NCBI GenBank assembly: GCA_026708185.1
Contig: JAPOVK010000018.1
Coordinates: 91,298 to 155,297, forward strand
Length of the DNA: 64,000 nt
Reading direction: 5' to 3'
Source: Gammaproteobacteria bacterium
GTDB lineage: Bacteria; Pseudomonadota; Gammaproteobacteria; Pseudomonadales; Azotimanducaceae
Part shown: piece after piece, positions 24,685-34,152 of the stretch
How the letters are laid out: each line of letters begins with the position of its first letter
Numbering within the stretch: position 1 is the first letter of the stretch
Notes under the pieces: model-generated
Seen by the model: only the letters and a program-made list of their open reading frames with translations
The model's database searches: none
What the model was told of the DNA's origin: nothing
Program-made: the position numbers and the translations under genes

Positions 24685-26091
24685 CTAACCGACCTCTGGA
24701 GGCGAATCTGGGACCTGGTCCGCATACCCGGTGATGGCTTCCACCGCCTTGGCCGCGCGCAACACGAAGGCATCCCCCCGCAACGGCCCGATCAACTGTG
24801 CACCGATCGGCAGCCCGTCTTCGCTAAACCCCGCAGGCAGGGACAACGCGGGACAGCAGGTCACCGTGATCCAGCTACAGCTCTCCATCCACTCGATGTA
24901 GGTGGCCATGGGTCGGCCCTCGATCTCTCGCACCCAGTCGGTGCCATGATCGAACGGCAAGACCTGCGTCGTCGGCCCAATGAGAAGGTCGTGGTCCTGG
25001 AAGAACTCCCCGACGCGAGCGACCAGGGCCGCTCGGGCGGGATACACCCAATCGTAGTCCGCCAGGGTGAGATCGAGCCCGGCCTCGAGGTTCCACCGGA
25101 TCGTGTCCTTGAGTTCGGCCTTGTCGGCCTCGGACATCGGCCCGAAGCGGCGCCGGAAGCCGGTCGCTCGCAGCACGTGGAAGATGCGGCGAGCGTTGCG
25201 AAGGTCTGGTGCCGCCTCGACAACGTCCGCGCCCGCGTCACGCAGTCGGTCGGCCAGGGCGCGGATCGCCTGGCGCACGGGCCGTTGTACAGGCAGCCCG
25301 CCGAAGTCTTCGCTGACCGCGATGCGCATACCGCGGATTTCCGCGGGAGGGACGTCGCGAAACGCCGATCCGGGCTCCGGAAGGGCGTTCGGGACGCTCC
25401 CGTCCGGACCGGCGAGAACCGAGAACAGCAATGCCACGTCGTCCACCGTACGCGCCATCGGACCCGCCGTCGACAGGTCGGACCATGGGTCGCCGCCAGG
25501 CACCCGTCCGGGTGAAGGCCGGAAGCCGATCACGTTGCAGAAGGCCGCCGGGTTGCGCAGCGAACCGCCCGTGTCACTCCCGTCGGCGACCGGAATCAGC
25601 CGGGCGGCAAGGGCCACGGCGGCGCCGCCGCTGCTGCCGCCGCATGTCTTGGCAGGATCGTAGGGGTTGCGCGTTACCCCGAAGACGCGGTTGAACGTCT
25701 GCGAGCCGGCCCCGAATTCGGGCGCATTGGTCTTGCCGATCGTCACCGCGCCGGCGCTGCGCATCCGCTGGATGATGCGGTCATCGGTCGTCGGCACGTG
25801 GTCCGCATACAGCGGTGAGCCGTACGTGGTGCGAATGCCCCGCGTGGCGACGAGATCCTTGTGCGCGATCGGCAGCCCGGCCAGCGGTGCATCCAGTCCG
25901 CGGCGCCGGTCGAGGTCGTCTGCACAGTCGCGACCGAACTCGAACGCCTCCGTGACGATCGCATTGAGCGCGGGATCCACCGCCTCGATTCGCGCGATGT
26001 GGGCGTCTACGACTTCCCGGCAACTGAGCTGTCGCGACGCGATCAACCTGCGCAGGTCCGTGGCCGTTCGGAAGCAGATGTCGTCCGTCAT
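24685..26091 (-). CDS. Amidase signature family hydrolase
   Basis: This 468-residue amidase has the complete Ser-cisSer-Lys triad: Lys78 in IAHKDL, Ser153 in TCGGSSGG and the nucleophile Ser177 in GSDTGGSLRNP. The 24-residue Ser-Ser spacing is that of GatA, FAAH and related enzymes. It hydrolyses an amide, but the bond and substrate cannot be told; there are no gatB/gatC neighbours, so it is not the tRNA amidotransferase subunit. It lies divergent from a small conserved gene with only 38 bp between the starts. Confidence 0.93.
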   Translation of the reverse strand: MTDDICFRTATDLRRLIASRQLSCREVVDAHIARIEAVDPALNAIVTEAFEFGRDCADDLDRRRGLDAPLAGLPIAHKDLVATRGIRTTYGSPLYADHVPTTDDRIIQRMRSAGAVTIGKTNAPEFGAGSQTFNRVFGVTRNPYDPAKTCGGSSGGAAVALAARLIPVADGSDTGGSLRNPAAFCNVIGFRPSPGRVPGGDPWSDLSTAGPMARTVDDVALLFSVLAGPDGSVPNALPEPGSAFRDVPPAEIRGMRIAVSEDFGGLPVQRPVRQAIRALADRLRDAGADVVEAAPDLRNARRIFHVLRATGFRRRFGPMSEADKAELKDTIRWNLEAGLDLTLADYDWVYPARAALVARVGEFFQDHDLLIGPTTQVLPFDHGTDWVREIEGRPMATYIEWMESCSWITVTCCPALSLPAGFSEDGLPIGAQLIGPLRGDAFVLRAAKAVEAITGYADQVPDSPPEVG

Positions 26092-26129
26092 GCTTTGTTC
26101 ACTGCCGTTGTTGGTCGGATAATGCGTCC

Positions 26130-26414
26130 ATGATCCAAGTCACCATGGTTGCCGCGAACACCTACCAAGTCGCGGTCGATGGGCGCGGGCGCGAGCCGTC
26201 GCTGCACCTAGTCTCGCTTTCGCAGGAATACTACCGGCACCTGAGCGCCGGCACGGTCACGCACGAATGGGTGATCGTGCAGGCATTCCAGTTCTTGCTC
26301 AAGCGAATGCCGAACACGGCTATCGGCGAAGCCCTGGATCTGGCCGACGTCGCCGCGCGCTTTGACGACTTCGAGTCCGAAGTCGCACAGCGGCTAGGTC
26401 GCCAATCGCCCTGA
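26130..26414 (+). CDS. Small conserved hypothetical protein
   Basis: This 94-residue protein begins with a beta-rich MIQVTMVAANTYQVAVDG segment. A helical part follows, with VSLSQEYYRHLSAGTVTHEWVIVQAFQFLLKRMPNT. A similar arrangement (VTLSDxYYxxLTxGxVT...FEFLLxREPNTSIL) occurs in small uncharacterised proteobacterial proteins. Function is unknown. Its stop is three bases before that of the convergent nitroreductase gene. Confidence 0.7.
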   Translation: MIQVTMVAANTYQVAVDGRGREPSLHLVSLSQEYYRHLSAGTVTHEWVIVQAFQFLLKRMPNTAIGEALDLADVAARFDDFESEVAQRLGRQSP

Positions 26415-26417
26415 CGA

Positions 26418-27047
26418 TCAAGCCCAGGTATTCCAATGCGTGATACCGGACACGGGTGGCCTCGACGCTCGCTTGAAGTCGGTGCCCAGGGTGTAGGCCA
26501 CGGGCAGAAGCGCAGTCTGCACGACGTTGTCGGGGATGCCGAGAATCTCGGCGGCCTCTTCTTCGAAACCTAGGTGAAGCGTGGTGAGGCATGAGCCGAG
26601 CCCGCGCGCCCGCAACGCTAACTGGAAGCTCCAGACGGCGGGATAGATCGAGGCGTAGTAGCCGCCGAGCTGGGTCACGCTCGCGCCGTCGCGCGGCCGC
26701 CCCTCCAGGCAGGGAATGACGTGAACGGGCACCTCGTGCAGGTGCTCCATGAGATACAACGCGGACCGGAATACCCGGGCGGTCTGACCGGTCGCCGTCT
26801 CGCCTGCGGTGGTCAGGTAGGCTTCGCCACCGCGCCGATAAAGGTCCGCGAGAGCTTGGCGCTTGGCGGCATCGTCGACCACCAGCCACCGCCAGGTTTG
26901 ACTGTTCGACCCCGTCGGCGCTTGCACCGCCAGTTCCAAGCAAGCCTCGATCACGCCTCGAGGCACAGGACGGGTCAAGTCCAGGCGCCTGCGGACAGCC
27001 CGCGTGGTCGCCAGCAGTTCGTCGCAGGTGTCGATATCCATTGTCAT
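26418..27047 (-). CDS. Nitroreductase family FMN oxidoreductase
   Basis: This 209-residue flavoprotein has the family's N-terminal TTRAVRRRLDLTRPVP, APTGSNSQTWRWLVVDD for FMN binding, and a GLGSCLTTLHLGFE..AAEILGIPDNV C-terminal block. It probably reduces a nitro, quinone or enone substrate using NAD(P)H. The substrate is unknown. The start context (GAACCCGAG before ATG) is modest. Confidence 0.9.
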   Translation of the reverse strand: MTMDIDTCDELLATTRAVRRRLDLTRPVPRGVIEACLELAVQAPTGSNSQTWRWLVVDDAAKRQALADLYRRGGEAYLTTAGETATGQTARVFRSALYLMEHLHEVPVHVIPCLEGRPRDGASVTQLGGYYASIYPAVWSFQLALRARGLGSCLTTLHLGFEEEAAEILGIPDNVVQTALLPVAYTLGTDFKRASRPPVSGITHWNTWA

Positions 27048-27193
27048 CTCGGGTTCCTCGTGGCGAAACGGCTAAGCATAACGGCGGCGAGCCCGACGAC
27101 GCCCGGCCGTCCACCACCGACCTGCCGCTCGCGCCGGCCCGAGACAAGGTCTGTCAGGCCGCATTTCGGCCGGGCCCTCGCTGTAAGCCGGTA

Positions 27194-27319
27194 CTAGCGC
27201 TTGTCGGCGTTGTCCTTCGAGCGGTTCTTCTTACGCCGCTGCTTGCTGCGCGGCCGCTTGCTGCCGTAGGTGCCGCGCGCGATCTTGCCACGCTTGGTGC
27301 GAATGTCGCCCTTTCCCAT
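27194..27319 (-). CDS. 30S ribosomal protein THX family protein
   Basis: The 41-residue, very basic product begins MGKGDIRTKRGKIARGTYGSKRP, the signature of the bacterial THX (Thx/S31e-like) small ribosomal protein. The C-terminal tail is an extra Lys/Arg-rich stretch longer than Thermus THX. ATG 27319 follows GGAGGGGAAG at ideal spacing. It is short but well supported by composition, ribosome-binding site and family motif. Confidence 0.88.
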   Translation of the reverse strand: MGKGDIRTKRGKIARGTYGSKRPRSKQRRKKNRSKDNADKR

Positions 27320-27372
27320 CGGGCTTCCCCTCCCGGTCGAAAGACGCCTGAATATACCCGACGACGCTGCGC

Positions 27373-28329
27373 TTACAGACCCCAGCACTCCAGTTCGTTG
27401 GCGAAGACCAACGGACCCTCGTAGTGCGCCTCGATCGCGGCGCGGCTGGCGGACTCGCGCCCCGTTGTGCGCGTGGTTCGATGTCCCAACACGAGCATAC
27501 GCACGTCGCCCTGGGCCGCCACCCGGCCTAGCTGCGAGGGAATCGCGTGGAACTCCCGGACACTGCCTCGAGCGTCTTCCGGTATGGCGTGATGCGCGAC
27601 CAAGGCGTCGGCGCCTCTCGCGAACCTCGCCACGACGTCCTTCTGGTTGCTGAAGCTGCCCGCGAAGACGATGGCGAAGTCGCGGATCTCGACCCGCCAC
27701 GCCAGCGCAGGCACGTTGCCGTGGTGCACGGGGATTGCCGCCAGCGACAGGTTGCTGGTCCCGTATTGCGACCAACGTCGGTTGCCCGTCGCCGGCACGT
27801 CGCGCACCGACACCTTGTATCCGCCGCGGGAGCGGAACGTCAGGAAGTCCGCGAGTTCGGGAAAGAGTCCTGACGCGCCGACCATGCGCTCCACAAACGC
27901 CGTCGTGGCATCCACGTCGGCGACGGACGGCCCGAACACGGGCAGCAGCCGGTCGCGGTCGCCGCCGATTGAGCCTTCGAGCAGCGCCGGCAGGTCGGAA
28001 GTCGTCTGGGCGGCGAGCCGCGTGAACACCACGGCGTCGAGGTCCGCGAAGTCGGCACCGGCCTCGTCGAAACGCAAGGCCGTGCCGGGACCGGGATCCA
28101 CCAGCAGTCGCGCGTTTTCGTCGATCCAGACCATGTAGCTCGCCGCGCCGCGCTGGTCGGTGATTTCGGCGCCCCCGGAGCCGAGAATCTGGAACCACAC
28201 CCCTTCATCGCCGCAGTACGGAACATCCTGGGCCGAGGCAAAAGCGCACAAGGCGACGGCGCTAGGCGCCAACAGCCAGCGTATCCGGCGGTTCAGCCGG
28301 TTAGCGACGGACTCGTGCTTGAGCGCCAC
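27373..28329 (-). CDS. Exported metallo-beta-lactamase-fold protein with degenerate metal site
   Basis: This 318-residue protein has a signal peptide (LLAPSAVALCAFASA) and an RNase Z-like MBL fold: ILGSGGAEI..QRGAASYMVWID, LLVDPGPGTALRF, VFTRLAAQTTSDLPALL, AIPVHHGNVPALAWRVE, and a late GHRTTRTT. The metal-binding H-x-H-x-D-H, which should sit in the VFT..SDLPAL segment, reads R-L-A-A-Q-T. The usual Asp-containing SGDxSPN loop reads AGSFSNQ. Several zinc ligands are thus missing although the scaffold is intact. Normal hydrolase activity is doubtful; it could be a binding protein. Confidence 0.85.
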   Translation of the reverse strand: MALKHESVANRLNRRIRWLLAPSAVALCAFASAQDVPYCGDEGVWFQILGSGGAEITDQRGAASYMVWIDENARLLVDPGPGTALRFDEAGADFADLDAVVFTRLAAQTTSDLPALLEGSIGGDRDRLLPVFGPSVADVDATTAFVERMVGASGLFPELADFLTFRSRGGYKVSVRDVPATGNRRWSQYGTSNLSLAAIPVHHGNVPALAWRVEIRDFAIVFAGSFSNQKDVVARFARGADALVAHHAIPEDARGSVREFHAIPSQLGRVAAQGDVRMLVLGHRTTRTTGRESASRAAIEAHYEGPLVFANELECWGL

Positions 28330-28338
28330 CGCGATCGG

Positions 28339-30246
28339 CTAGCAACTGGCCAGGTCGGCGAGCATCGCAGCAGCCGTGGCCTCGTCCGGCATCCGCCAAT
28401 CGCCCCGCGGCGACAAGCTGACCGTGCCGACCTTGGGCCCGGGCGGCAGCGTCGTTCGCTTGAACTGCTGCGCGAAGAACCGTGTCAGGAACACGGTCAG
28501 CCAATGCTTGACTTCGGAATCAGCATAGGCGCCCGAGAAAGCACGGCAGGCGAGCGCGTAGATCTTCCGCGCCCCCGCGCCGGTGCGCAGGAAATGGAAC
28601 AGGAAGAAGTCGTGCAATTCGTAAGGACCGATGATGGCTTCAGTGTGCTGGTTTATCGCCCCGTCCCGCGTCGGGGTGAGCTCCGGCGTGATCGGCGTCT
28701 CCAATACGCGCCGCAGAACGGCGCTCAAGGCCGGCTCGGCGCGGTGCCGGGCATACCAGCGTACGAGATAGGCCACCAGCGTCTTGGGGACGCCCGCGTT
28801 GACGTTGTAGTTGGCCGTCTGGTCCGCGTTGAACGTGCACCAGCCGAGCGCCAACTCCGACAGGTCGCCGGTGCCGACGACGATTCCCGACACCCGATTC
28901 GCGGTGTCGAAGAGGATCTGGGTGCGCTCGCGCGCTTGCGCATTCTCGAAGGTCACGTCGGCCTCGCCGTCGTGGGCGATGTCGGCCAGGTGCGCCTCCA
29001 CTGCGTGGTCGATGGCGATCTCGCGCAACTCGACGCCCGTCGCCTCGGCAAGTCCGCGGGCCGATGCCAGCGTGTGTGCGGTCGTGCCCGGGCCCGGCAT
29101 CGTGAGCGCGCAAAGGGTCTCGGCACGCCGCTCGAGGAGCGCCAAGGCGTCGATGCAGACAAGGTAGGCGAGCGTGGAGTCGAGGCCACCGGACAGGCCG
29201 ATGACCAGCCGGTCGGCCTGCGCCGCGCGAACGCGGCGCGCGAGACCGGTCGCCTGGATCGCCAGGATGTCCTGGGCGCGGGCGGCGAACTCGCGTTCGT
29301 CGGGTGGTACGAACGGCTGGCGCGCATACGTTCGCGCAAGCTCGGGTAACGCCGGCGCTCCGCCCGCGTCGACCATAACCACGCCCGTTCGCGGGGCCTT
29401 CGCAAAGGTGGTGTTCTGCTGGCGCCCGTGCCGGAGGCGCTGGCAGTCCACCTCGACGCTCATGCTCGCGCCGTCAAGCCGGAACCGCTCCGCCTCCGCA
29501 AGCAGGCGACCGTTTTCGGCGGCGATCAGGTGGCCGCCAAAGACCACATCCTTGGTCGACTCGCTCGGACCGGCGCTAGCGTATACGTACGCCGACAACG
29601 TCCGGCCGCTTTGCGCCTGGACGAGGTTCCGCCGGTAGTCGGCCTTGGCAACCGCCTCGGGACTCGCGGATAGATTGAGCAGGACCTCAGCCCCCGCCAG
29701 GGCAAGCTGCCCACTCGGCGGATTGGCCGACCACAGGTCTTCGCAGATCTCCACGCCGAACGCGGTGTGGCCGAGCTTGAATACCAGGTCCGGCCGCAGC
29801 GGGAAACGCCCCAACTCTTCGTCGACCTCGATGGCGACGCCTTGCCCCGACGAAAACCACCTCTGCTCGTAGAACTCGTCGTAGTTCGGCTGGGCGATCT
29901 TGGGTACCGCGCCGATGACGCCCCCGGCCCGGCAGATGAACGCACAGTCCAGGATTCGACCGTCGTCCAGCCACCAGGGAGCGCCGACCACGAGCACGCG
30001 ATCATCGCAGGCAGCCGCCAATTCAGCCAGCGCGACCTCGGTTGCGCGTCGCAAATCGTCGTTGAAGAACAGGTCTTCGCAGCTATAGCCCGTCACGGAC
30101 AGCTCGGGCATGAGCACGATGGCCGAGTCGACCGTCGCCGCCTGGTACGCCTGTCCGATGAGCCGCGCATTGGCGAGGGGATCGGCAATGACCACCGGCG
30201 GCGCCACGGCCGCGATTTTCAGAAAGCCGAAGTCGGAGAAATCCAT
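28339..30246 (-). CDS. nadE: Glutamine-dependent NAD+ synthetase
   Basis: This 635-residue enzyme has an N-terminal nitrilase-type glutaminase with the Glu48-Lys116-Cys168 triad (PELSVTGYSCED, VPKIAQPNYDEF, GVEICEDLW) and a C-terminal synthetase with the P-loop SGGLDST. It amidates nicotinate adenine dinucleotide using glutamine-derived ammonia. The ATG at 30246 gives the expected N-terminus. It lies divergent from the acyl-CoA dehydrogenase pair with a 112-bp promoter gap. The MBL-fold gene starts nine bases after its stop. Confidence 0.95.
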   Translation of the reverse strand: MDFSDFGFLKIAAVAPPVVIADPLANARLIGQAYQAATVDSAIVLMPELSVTGYSCEDLFFNDDLRRATEVALAELAAACDDRVLVVGAPWWLDDGRILDCAFICRAGGVIGAVPKIAQPNYDEFYEQRWFSSGQGVAIEVDEELGRFPLRPDLVFKLGHTAFGVEICEDLWSANPPSGQLALAGAEVLLNLSASPEAVAKADYRRNLVQAQSGRTLSAYVYASAGPSESTKDVVFGGHLIAAENGRLLAEAERFRLDGASMSVEVDCQRLRHGRQQNTTFAKAPRTGVVMVDAGGAPALPELARTYARQPFVPPDEREFAARAQDILAIQATGLARRVRAAQADRLVIGLSGGLDSTLAYLVCIDALALLERRAETLCALTMPGPGTTAHTLASARGLAEATGVELREIAIDHAVEAHLADIAHDGEADVTFENAQARERTQILFDTANRVSGIVVGTGDLSELALGWCTFNADQTANYNVNAGVPKTLVAYLVRWYARHRAEPALSAVLRRVLETPITPELTPTRDGAINQHTEAIIGPYELHDFFLFHFLRTGAGARKIYALACRAFSGAYADSEVKHWLTVFLTRFFAQQFKRTTLPPGPKVGTVSLSPRGDWRMPDEATAAAMLADLASC

Positions 30247-30358
30247 CGGGCGCGGAGTTCGGGGTCCGGTGAGTCATTCTATCCACTCGTAGAGGACCGG
30301 TCATCGGCCGACTGCTTAGCGGTTAGAATCGACTGCTCAAGTCAATCGAGACAAGTCC

Positions 30359-31468
30359 GTGAATTTCGAGTTTTCCGACGAGCAAAACCTTTTGCGCGAG
30401 CAGGCATTGGGGTTTCTTCAGGAACATTGCCCTATGTCGGCAGTACGCGCCGTCCTCGATGGCGACGCCGCCTACGACACCGACCTGTGGACCAAGATCG
30501 CGGAACTCGGCTGGACCGCCACGGCGATCCCCGAACAGCATGGCGGGCTCGGCTTGTCCTACCTCGAATTGTCCGTGATCGCCGAGGAGCTCGGCCGCGC
30601 CGTTGCGCCGGTACCGTTCTCGTCGTCGGTCTATCTCGCAACAGAGGCCATCCTGATGGCCGGCAGCGACGCCCAGAAGGAGCGGTGGCTGCCCAAACTC
30701 GCGACCGGCGACGCGATTGGCACCTTCGCGCTCGGCGAGGGGCCGGGGCAGCCGTCGCCCCAACGGCTTGCCACGACGGCCCGCAAGGGGAAGCTGACGG
30801 GCGAGAAGATCCCGGTCGTGGACGGCGACATTGCCGACCTCGCCGTCGTGGTGGCCAAAGCGGACGATGGCGACGGTGCCAGTCTGCACCTGGTCGATTT
30901 GGCCGGCGTCGAGCGGACCCCGGTGGCAACCTTGGACCCGACCCGCTCGCACGCCCGGATCGTCTTCGAAGACACCCCTGCGGAGCCCTTGGGGACGGAC
31001 GGCGAAGGCTGGTCGCTGACCCAGCGCCTTCTCGACCGCGCCGCCGTGCTGTTCGCCTGGGAGCAGGCCGGCGGCGCGAACGCGGCCTTGGAAATGGCCA
31101 AGGACTACGCCATGGAGCGCTACGCCTTCGGTCGTCCGATCGCCAGCTACCAAGCGATCAAGCACAAGCTTGCCCACGCCTATGTCAAGAACACCCTCGC
31201 GCGTTCCAACGGCTACTACGGCGCTTGGGCGCTCGATAGCGACGCAGCCGAACTCCCACTAGCGGCTGCCACGGCGCGCGTGAGCGCAACGCAGGCGTAC
31301 TACTACGCCTCCAAAGAGAACATCCAGACCCACGGCGGCATGGGCTTCACCTGGGAATTCGACTGCCAGTTCCACTATCGACGCGCGAAACTCCTATCGG
31401 TGAACATCGGCAGCGAGCCGAGCTGGCAGGACAAGCTGATCGCCGCCGTGGAACGCGACGCGGCCTAG
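30359..31468 (+). CDS. Acyl-CoA dehydrogenase, alpha-type subunit
   Basis: This 369-residue ACAD has the N-terminal FSDEQNLLREQALGFLQEH helix, a shortened and divergent FAD/substrate-binding middle (LGEGPGQPSPQR in place of the usual TEPxxGSD), and the C-terminal IQTHGGMGFTWE segment. A weak middle domain is typical of one chain of the heteromeric FadE/ChsE-type enzymes. The full active site would therefore need the chain encoded 18 bp downstream. Translation begins at GTG. Confidence 0.9.
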   Translation: MNFEFSDEQNLLREQALGFLQEHCPMSAVRAVLDGDAAYDTDLWTKIAELGWTATAIPEQHGGLGLSYLELSVIAEELGRAVAPVPFSSSVYLATEAILMAGSDAQKERWLPKLATGDAIGTFALGEGPGQPSPQRLATTARKGKLTGEKIPVVDGDIADLAVVVAKADDGDGASLHLVDLAGVERTPVATLDPTRSHARIVFEDTPAEPLGTDGEGWSLTQRLLDRAAVLFAWEQAGGANAALEMAKDYAMERYAFGRPIASYQAIKHKLAHAYVKNTLARSNGYYGAWALDSDAAELPLAAATARVSATQAYYYASKENIQTHGGMGFTWEFDCQFHYRRAKLLSVNIGSEPSWQDKLIAAVERDAA

Positions 31469-31486
31469 GTCAGAGAGGAGAAAGCG

Positions 31487-32695
31487 ATGGACTTCAACGA
31501 CACGGCAGAAGAGGCGGCATTCCGCGCCGAGGCCAAGGCGTGGCTCGAGGCCAACGTCCCAACCCGCGAAGAGCTTGGCGGGCTCGACGACATCCAGGCC
31601 GCGAAACTGTGGCAGAAGCGCAAGTACGACGCGGGCTGGGCGTGCATCCGCTGGCCCGAGGAGTACGGCGGCCGGGGCGCGAGCGCCATCGAACAGGTGA
31701 TCTGGAACCAGGAGGAAGGCCAGTTCGCGGTTCCCGGCAGCGTCTTCGGCATTGGCCAGGGCATGGCCGCACCGACCTTGATGGCATGGGCCAGCGAGGA
31801 GCATAAGCGCAAGCACCTGCCCCCTCTCGCGTCGGGCGAACACATCTGGTGCCAGTTGTTCAGCGAGCCGGCGGGAGGTTCGGACCTCGCGGCGCTACGT
31901 ACGCGGGCCGAACGCGACGGCGACGAATGGGTGATCAACGGCCAGAAGATCTGGACCTCGGGTGCCCACTACTCCGACTACGGCATCATCGTGCTGCGCA
32001 CCGATCCCAACGTGCCGAAGCACAAGGGCCTGTCGTACTTCTTCCTCGACATGAAGTCGCCGGGGATCGAGGTCCGGCCGATCAAGCAGATTTCCGGCGG
32101 CGCGAACTTCAACGAGGTCTATTTCACCGACGTGCGCGTGCCCGACGACCAGCGCTTGGGTGCCGTGGGCCAAGGCTGGCAGGTCGCGATCACTACGCTG
32201 ATGAACGAACGCGCGGCGATCGGCGGCGGAGGCGGCGGCGTTGGCTTCAAGCAGGTGTTCGACCTGGCCCGCAAGGTGGAAATCGACGGCGAACCGGCGA
32301 TCCGGGACAAGAACGTGCGCGCCAAGCTGGCCACATGGTACGCCCAGGAGGCGGGGCTGCGATTCACCGGCTACCGCTCCATGACGGCATTGTCCCGTGG
32401 CGCTACGCCAGGCCCGGAAAACTCCATCGGCAAGCTCGTCGGCGCATCCAAGACGCAGGACATGGCGTCGTTCGCCATGGACCTGCTCGAGCTCTCGGGC
32501 GCGGTCTCGGACCCGGCGTACGCCGAGGCCCACGGTGCCTACCAAGCCACGTTCATGGGGTCGCCCGGCGGGCGAATCGCCGGTGGCAGCGACGAGATCA
32601 TGCTCAACATCCTCTCCGAACGCGTACTCGGCATGCCCCAGGATGTCCGGGTAGACAAGGGGATTCCGTTCAACGAGGTGCCCACCGGCCGCTAA
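31487..32695 (+). CDS. Acyl-CoA dehydrogenase, beta-type subunit with polyglycine loop
   Basis: This 402-residue ACAD has QLFSEPAGGSDLAAL and ING QKIWTSGAHYSDYG in the flavin/substrate domain, and GGSDEIMLNILSERVLGMP at the C-terminus. It begins right after its partner with a strong GAGAGGAGAAAGCG before the ATG. About residue 245 it carries a run of six glycines (IGGGGGGVG) where most relatives have only IGG. It probably forms an alpha2beta2 enzyme with the upstream chain and acts on a bulky acyl-CoA such as a steroid or terpenoid acid. Confidence 0.92.
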   Translation: MDFNDTAEEAAFRAEAKAWLEANVPTREELGGLDDIQAAKLWQKRKYDAGWACIRWPEEYGGRGASAIEQVIWNQEEGQFAVPGSVFGIGQGMAAPTLMAWASEEHKRKHLPPLASGEHIWCQLFSEPAGGSDLAALRTRAERDGDEWVINGQKIWTSGAHYSDYGIIVLRTDPNVPKHKGLSYFFLDMKSPGIEVRPIKQISGGANFNEVYFTDVRVPDDQRLGAVGQGWQVAITTLMNERAAIGGGGGGVGFKQVFDLARKVEIDGEPAIRDKNVRAKLATWYAQEAGLRFTGYRSMTALSRGATPGPENSIGKLVGASKTQDMASFAMDLLELSGAVSDPAYAEAHGAYQATFMGSPGGRIAGGSDEIMLNILSERVLGMPQDVRVDKGIPFNEVPTGR

Positions 32696-32745
32696 AGCCG
32701 GCACGGGCCTGTCGCACCACATCACGTCGCCGCCAGGCGACGCGC

Positions 32746-33033
32746 CTAGTGGATCTCCGGGCTTGGATTCGCGGCGAGCGAGAGCCGCTCGGTCTTCTCG
32801 AGAATCCGCGCGAGGAGGCAATCCGCATCATTGCTCGTCGGCCTACGCATGTAGGCCATCGCGGAGAGGTCGTGGAACGGCCGCGTCAGTTCGCACGGGT
32901 CCCTTGCACTGCAGAGCCGGTCGCGGATGCCCGAGTAGATGGCACGCTCAGTGGTACGCCCCTGGGCCGCAAGTTCTCGAATCAGGGCGCTTAACAAGGG
33001 CTCGATCTCATTGCGGGCAACGACCGGGTTCAC
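32746..33033 (-). CDS. Small hypothetical protein
   Basis: This 95-residue, mostly helical protein is of unknown family. It lies alone on the minus strand between two plus-strand genes. The GTG start at 33033 has AAGAAGG seven bases upstream, which supports translation. The sequence shows no signal peptide or recognisable motif. Confidence 0.55.
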   Translation of the reverse strand: MNPVVARNEIEPLLSALIRELAAQGRTTERAIYSGIRDRLCSARDPCELTRPFHDLSAMAYMRRPTSNDADCLLARILEKTERLSLAANPSPEIH

Positions 33034-33138
33034 GCGCGTACCTTCTTGTGTCTCTGACCATGGATTCTGCGGCAGCGTCGGGTCTTCGTAAAGCGCAACG
33101 GCCGTTATGATGCACGCGGCGGAGAATCAGGACCTGTC

Positions 33139-34152
33139 ATGAGTAACCTACGCGCGATCCTCGCCGGCTGCGGCAACATGGGCAATGGCTGGTGTCGAGT
33201 CGTCAAGTCACGAGACGACATCACGATCGTCGCCCTTGTCGACGTCAACCCCGAGGCAGCCTCGGCGTTCGCCGCCCGCAACAGCCTCACCGTGCCGCAC
33301 TACGTTTCGCTCGCCGAGGCCTTGACCGCGGAGCAGCCCGATGTCGTCCTCGATACCGCCGTCCCGGAAGCGCGACGCGCGATTGCGGGAACGGCCATGG
33401 AAGCCGGTTGCCACGTGCTCTCGGAGAAACCGTTCGCGACGTCGGTCGCCGAGGCCCGCGAACTCCTGGACATCGCCGAGCACACCGGCAAGACCCATGC
33501 GGTCATGCAGAACCGGCGCTACCTCGCCGGTACGCGGGGCATGCGTCAGCTCGTCGCCGACGGCGTGATCGGCGAGGTGGGGATGATCTGTTCCGACTTC
33601 TTCCTCGGCGCGCACTTCGGCGGCTTCCGCGACGAGATGGCGAACGTGTTGCTACTCGACATGGCGATCCATACGTTCGATCAGGCCCGGTTCATGTCCG
33701 GCATGGATGCCGCCACCGCATTCTGCGACGAGTTCAACCTGCCGGGATCCTGGTACCGGGGAAACGCTTCGGCGCTCGTCGTCTTCGAGATGGCCGGCGG
33801 GGCCCGGTACTGCTATCGCGGATCGTGGTCGGCCGAAGGCGCCCGCACCTCCTGGGAGGCGGAGTGGCGCGTCATCGGCAGCCGGGGCACGGCGATCTGG
33901 AACGGCGTGGATGCCCCCCATGCCGAAGTCCCCGAGGGCGACGGATTCCTCCGCTCGTGCAGGCGCGTCGAAGCGGACGGCGACTGGCGGGGACCCGAAG
34001 GTCACGCCGGGTGCATCGATGAGATGGTCACCGCGTTGATCAATGGCGAACAGCCGATGACGTGCTCCCGGGACAACGCCAAGAGCCTCGGCATGGTCCT
34101 GGCCGCGATCGAGAGTGCCGACGCGGGCCGGGTCGTGCCGATCCGCCTCTAG
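33139..34152 (+). CDS. Gfo/Idh/MocA-family oxidoreductase
   Basis: This 337-residue protein has a Rossmann start (AILAGCGNMGNGW), then VSLAEALTAEQPDVVLDTAVPEA and the LSEKPFATSVAEA motif, where the Lys is the family's catalytic lysine. A C-terminal alpha/beta domain follows. It oxidises a sugar or cyclitol with NAD(P)+. The convergent ThuA-like gene and a second Gfo/Idh gene nearby suggest a sugar-derivative module. ATG 33139 is preceded by GGAGAATC. Confidence 0.9.
   Translation: MSNLRAILAGCGNMGNGWCRVVKSRDDITIVALVDVNPEAASAFAARNSLTVPHYVSLAEALTAEQPDVVLDTAVPEARRAIAGTAMEAGCHVLSEKPFATSVAEARELLDIAEHTGKTHAVMQNRRYLAGTRGMRQLVADGVIGEVGMICSDFFLGAHFGGFRDEMANVLLLDMAIHTFDQARFMSGMDAATAFCDEFNLPGSWYRGNASALVVFEMAGGARYCYRGSWSAEGARTSWEAEWRVIGSRGTAIWNGVDAPHAEVPEGDGFLRSCRRVEADGDWRGPEGHAGCIDEMVTALINGEQPMTCSRDNAKSLGMVLAAIESADAGRVVPIRL

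Noticed and set aside
24685..26091. Amidase as a tRNA-dependent amidotransferase subunit
   Set aside because: No gatB or gatC neighbours; more likely a general amidase.
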